Assembly: GCF_004353915.1 (NCBI RefSeq)
Contig: NZ_SMRP01000002.1
Span: 272,574-336,573, forward strand
Length of the DNA: 64,000 nt
Direction: 5' to 3'
Origin: Paraburkholderia silviterrae
GTDB lineage: Bacteria > Pseudomonadota > Gammaproteobacteria > Burkholderiales > Burkholderiaceae
Shown here: positions 63,386-64,000 of the stretch, one piece after another
Layout of the letters: every line of letters starts with the position of its first letter
How positions within the stretch are numbered: position 1 is the first letter of the stretch
Program-made: the position numbers and the translations under genes
The notes under the pieces: model-generated
Database searches by the model: none
What the model was told of the DNA's origin: nothing
What the model saw: the letters and a program-made list of their open reading frames with translations, nothing else

Positions 63386-64000
63386 ATGGAACTCGGGAAT
63401 AAGGAACGCTCACTCGTGAGCAAGGTCATGGATGGCCTGATTTCGGGCATCGTCGAGGAACGTTACGGCGCGATTCTGCCGCCGCAGGACGTCCTGTCCA
63501 AGGAGTTCGACGTGAGCCGCACGGTCATGCGCGAAGCGCTGTCCATGTTGCTCGCGCGTCACATGCTCGACGTGCGGCCCAAGATCGGCACGCGCATCAG
63601 GCCCATGCGCGACTGGCGCATGATCGACGAAGACGTGGTGAGCTGGCGCTTTCGCGCGAAGCCGGACAAGACCTTCCTGCGCGACGTGATCGAGTTCCGT
63701 GCGCTGATCGAGCCTGCCGCGTGCGCGCTCGCAGCGGAGCGCGCGAGCGCGGCCGACCTTGCGGGCATGCGCGACGCCTTCGAGGCGCTGCGCCAGACGA
63801 GTCCCGGCGACGCCGGCTGCGAAGCGGCCGACACGCTCTTGCACACGCGCATTCTCGCGGCGAGCGGCAATCAGTTCTATCAGCAGATGGCGGCGATCAT
63901 TCGCGGCGCGCTCACGCTCGTCAATCCCATTCTGAGCCAGCGCGAGGACGGCTGGCTCAATGTCGTCAACGCGCACGGCACCGTGGTCGACGCGATTGAG
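63386..64000 (+). CDS. GntR/FCD-family regulator (3' end cut by window)
   Basis: The visible product is 205 aa, open to the end of the window. A winged HTH covers about 10-75 (LPPQDVLSKEFDVSRTVMRE, RPKIGTRIRPM). The FCD domain starts near 95 (LRDVIEFRALIEPAACALAA) and continues to the edge. A metal-binding His typical of FCD domains is seen in LLHTRILA. GGGGAGGGG precedes the ATG at 63386. It probably regulates genes downstream of the window, such as sugar-acid or exopolysaccharide genes. Confidence 0.87.
   Translation, partial: MELGNKERSLVSKVMDGLISGIVEERYGAILPPQDVLSKEFDVSRTVMREALSMLLARHMLDVRPKIGTRIRPMRDWRMIDEDVVSWRFRAKPDKTFLRDVIEFRALIEPAACALAAERASAADLAGMRDAFEALRQTSPGDAGCEAADTLLHTRILAASGNQFYQQMAAIIRGALTLVNPILSQREDGWLNVVNAHGTVVDAIE

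Noticed and set aside
63133..63402. 89-aa open frame before the last regulator
   Set aside because: No ribosome site, crosses the start of the GntR-type gene, and composition is unlike a protein.

Overview
The window is a GC-rich stretch of a betaproteobacterial chromosome, most likely Paraburkholderia or a close Burkholderiaceae relative. The evidence is the odhA-odhB-lpdA operon style, a second Hfq with a long tail, DUF2968 and DUF3613 proteins, a Tad locus with a sigma-54 activator, and an oxc-frc oxalate cluster. No phage, CRISPR array or complete insertion sequence was seen. The assignment rests on protein recognition by reading, not on a database search.

Layout. 1-7.7 kb: the 2-oxoglutarate dehydrogenase operon (odhA, odhB, lpdA), then zapE and a small protein made only of a transposase N-terminal domain. 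7.7-13.7 kb, minus strand: two paralogous low-complexity lipoproteins, an Omp85-superfamily TpsB-like transporter and a DUF2147 protein. 13.7-28.8 kb: a regulatory region dense in GCGTTACG motifs, then a full Tad (Flp pilus) locus (flp, tadV, tadE-like, rcpC, rcpA, tadZ, tadA, tadB, tadC, tadD, DUF3613, tadG), a sigma-54 activator with a degenerate receiver, and a DUF2968 protein. 29-34.3 kb: a 58-residue protein, an hfq2-type gene, a small lipoprotein, an ECF sigma/anti-sigma pair, a VAO/PCMH-type flavoprotein and a Tat-signal protein. 34.3-42.9 kb: two acyl-CoA ligases, an MFS carrier, a TPR-glycosyltransferase-like protein, an SDR and a small conserved protein.

43-53 kb is an oxalate-use island: a GntR/FCD regulator, oxalyl-CoA decarboxylase, formyl-CoA:oxalate CoA-transferase, a PAS protein, a small unknown, pntA, pntB and an OxlT-like carrier. 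The regulator and oxc promoters share a motif over the -10 region. OxlT would import oxalate, Frc and Oxc would activate and decarboxylate it, and PntAB could supply NADPH for C2 assimilation. 53-64 kb: two autonomous tRNA-Leu(CAG) units, rnr, rlmB, an AmiD-like amidase, rpiA, a compound minisatellite, a Crp/Fnr-type regulator, a bifunctional manC and a second GntR/FCD regulator cut by the window end.

The most unusual parts are the transporter plus twin-lipoprotein cluster beside the Tad locus, the GCGTTACG array between them (repeated upstream of manC), the stand-alone transposase domain, and the paired operator-like motif of the oxalate island.
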